Below, piece by piece: positions 63,660 to 64,000 of a DNA stretch of 64,000 nt. The position numbers and the translations under genes are program-made. The notes beneath the pieces were generated by a model that had not been told where the DNA came from, ran no database searches, and saw nothing but the letters and a program-made list of their open reading frames with translations. The number at the start of each line of letters is the position of its first letter. Within the stretch, counting starts at the first letter, position 1. Source of the DNA: Caprimulgus europaeus (Eukaryota > Chordata > Aves > Caprimulgiformes > Caprimulgidae); NCBI GenBank assembly GCA_907165065.1, contig OU015539.1:12484816-12548815 (forward strand), read 5' to 3'.

Positions 63660-63790
63660 AAAGTACTATTTTGCAGAAGAGAAACTGAGGCCTGGGTCAA
63701 CTGAGCAGTTTTCTAAGAGACATAGAGGAAACCTATGTCAGAACTGAGATCTGAAATTCTTCCTCAACCTTGTCCATTGCCTTCAATAAA
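63660..63790 (-). mobile_element. MIR-like CORE-SINE relic, antisense
   Basis: The + strand reads CTATTTTGCAGAAGAGAAAC then TGAGG, followed at the right distances by CATAGAGGAA, CTATGTCAGAACTGAGATCTG and CCATTGCCTT. This is the order of the antisense MIR/CORE-SINE consensus (ATTTTACAGATGAGGAAACT, TGAGGC, then a CACA-AGG segment, GGCAGAGCTGGGAT, and CCAGTGCCTTAACC near the tRNA-derived head). Such tRNA-derived SINEs spread in early amniotes. In birds few recognisable copies survive, so the relic is old and short. Identification is from memory of the consensus. Confidence 0.55.
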
Positions 63791-64000
63791 AAGTAACCTT
63801 TCCCTTCTGTCTGACCCTCCCTGATGCTTCTAAGACTGTGAATAACTAAGGAACATAACAAAATTTGTAAGCTAAGTATACCGAGCATTATTCATCATAG
63901 TATCCCCAAGCATTAGACACAAGCAGCTGCCACTTATGTATTCTTCTGAAGCATTTATAGCTATGTAAGAAACTCCTGACATACGTGAATTTCTACACAG
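63791..64000. other. Window end, nothing recognised
   Basis: Unique AT-rich sequence with no open frame, repeat or signal that I can support. Confidence 0.6.

Overview
This window looks like AT-rich, non-coding vertebrate nuclear DNA, most likely from a bird. I see no bacterial-style gene organisation, no operons, no convincing protein-coding gene, no rRNA or tRNA gene, no CpG island and no CRISPR array. The longest open frames are about 110-130 codons. They lie on both strands, resemble no protein family I recognise, and look like chance frames in intronic or intergenic sequence. The avian assignment rests on repeats: degenerate CR1 LINEs of the sauropsid type, two partial copies of an LTR family that I recognise from bird endogenous retroviruses (opening TGTTCTGGTTTTGCTAGG, closing with an ATTAAA signal followed by TCTCAACC), and the absence of Alu, L1 or B1-type mammalian repeats.

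Layout. 1-4.4 kb: unique AT-rich DNA with a possible conserved non-coding block near 2.56-3.04 kb. 4.43-4.79 kb: an ancient CR1 3' region on the + strand. 8.6-9.7 kb: a CNE-like block, then a short younger-looking CR1 piece. 10.23-10.30 kb: a 72-base stretch with exon-like splice signals at both ends, the only place where I suspect real coding sequence. 10.3-30 kb: unique sequence with microsatellites, poly-A tracts, a 21-base palindrome at 15.44 kb and a TG/TA/CA cruciform-prone array at 25.08 kb. 30.07-30.40 kb: the 3' half of an avian LTR. 38.99-39.13 kb: the 5' start of the same kind of LTR. 37-41 kb also holds two GC-richer islands of unknown origin. 43-54 kb: unique sequence with simple repeats. 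56.97-58.9 kb: the largest element, a roughly 2 kb, heavily mutated CR1 on the - strand spanning the reverse-transcriptase catalytic region to the 3' end. 61.2-62.1 kb: another CNE-like block. 63.66-63.79 kb: a MIR-like CORE-SINE relic on the - strand.

How it works together: the plainest reading is a piece of a long intron or gene desert in which old transposon relics sit between unique stretches, some of which may be regulatory. If the 72-base candidate at 10.23 kb is a real exon, the window lies inside a large + strand gene with very long introns. I found no undescribed biological system. The most useful leads are the candidate exon, the pair of cross-alignable CR1 relics in opposite orientation, the MIR-like relic and the CNE-like blocks. 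All of these need alignment to other genomes, which I could not run.
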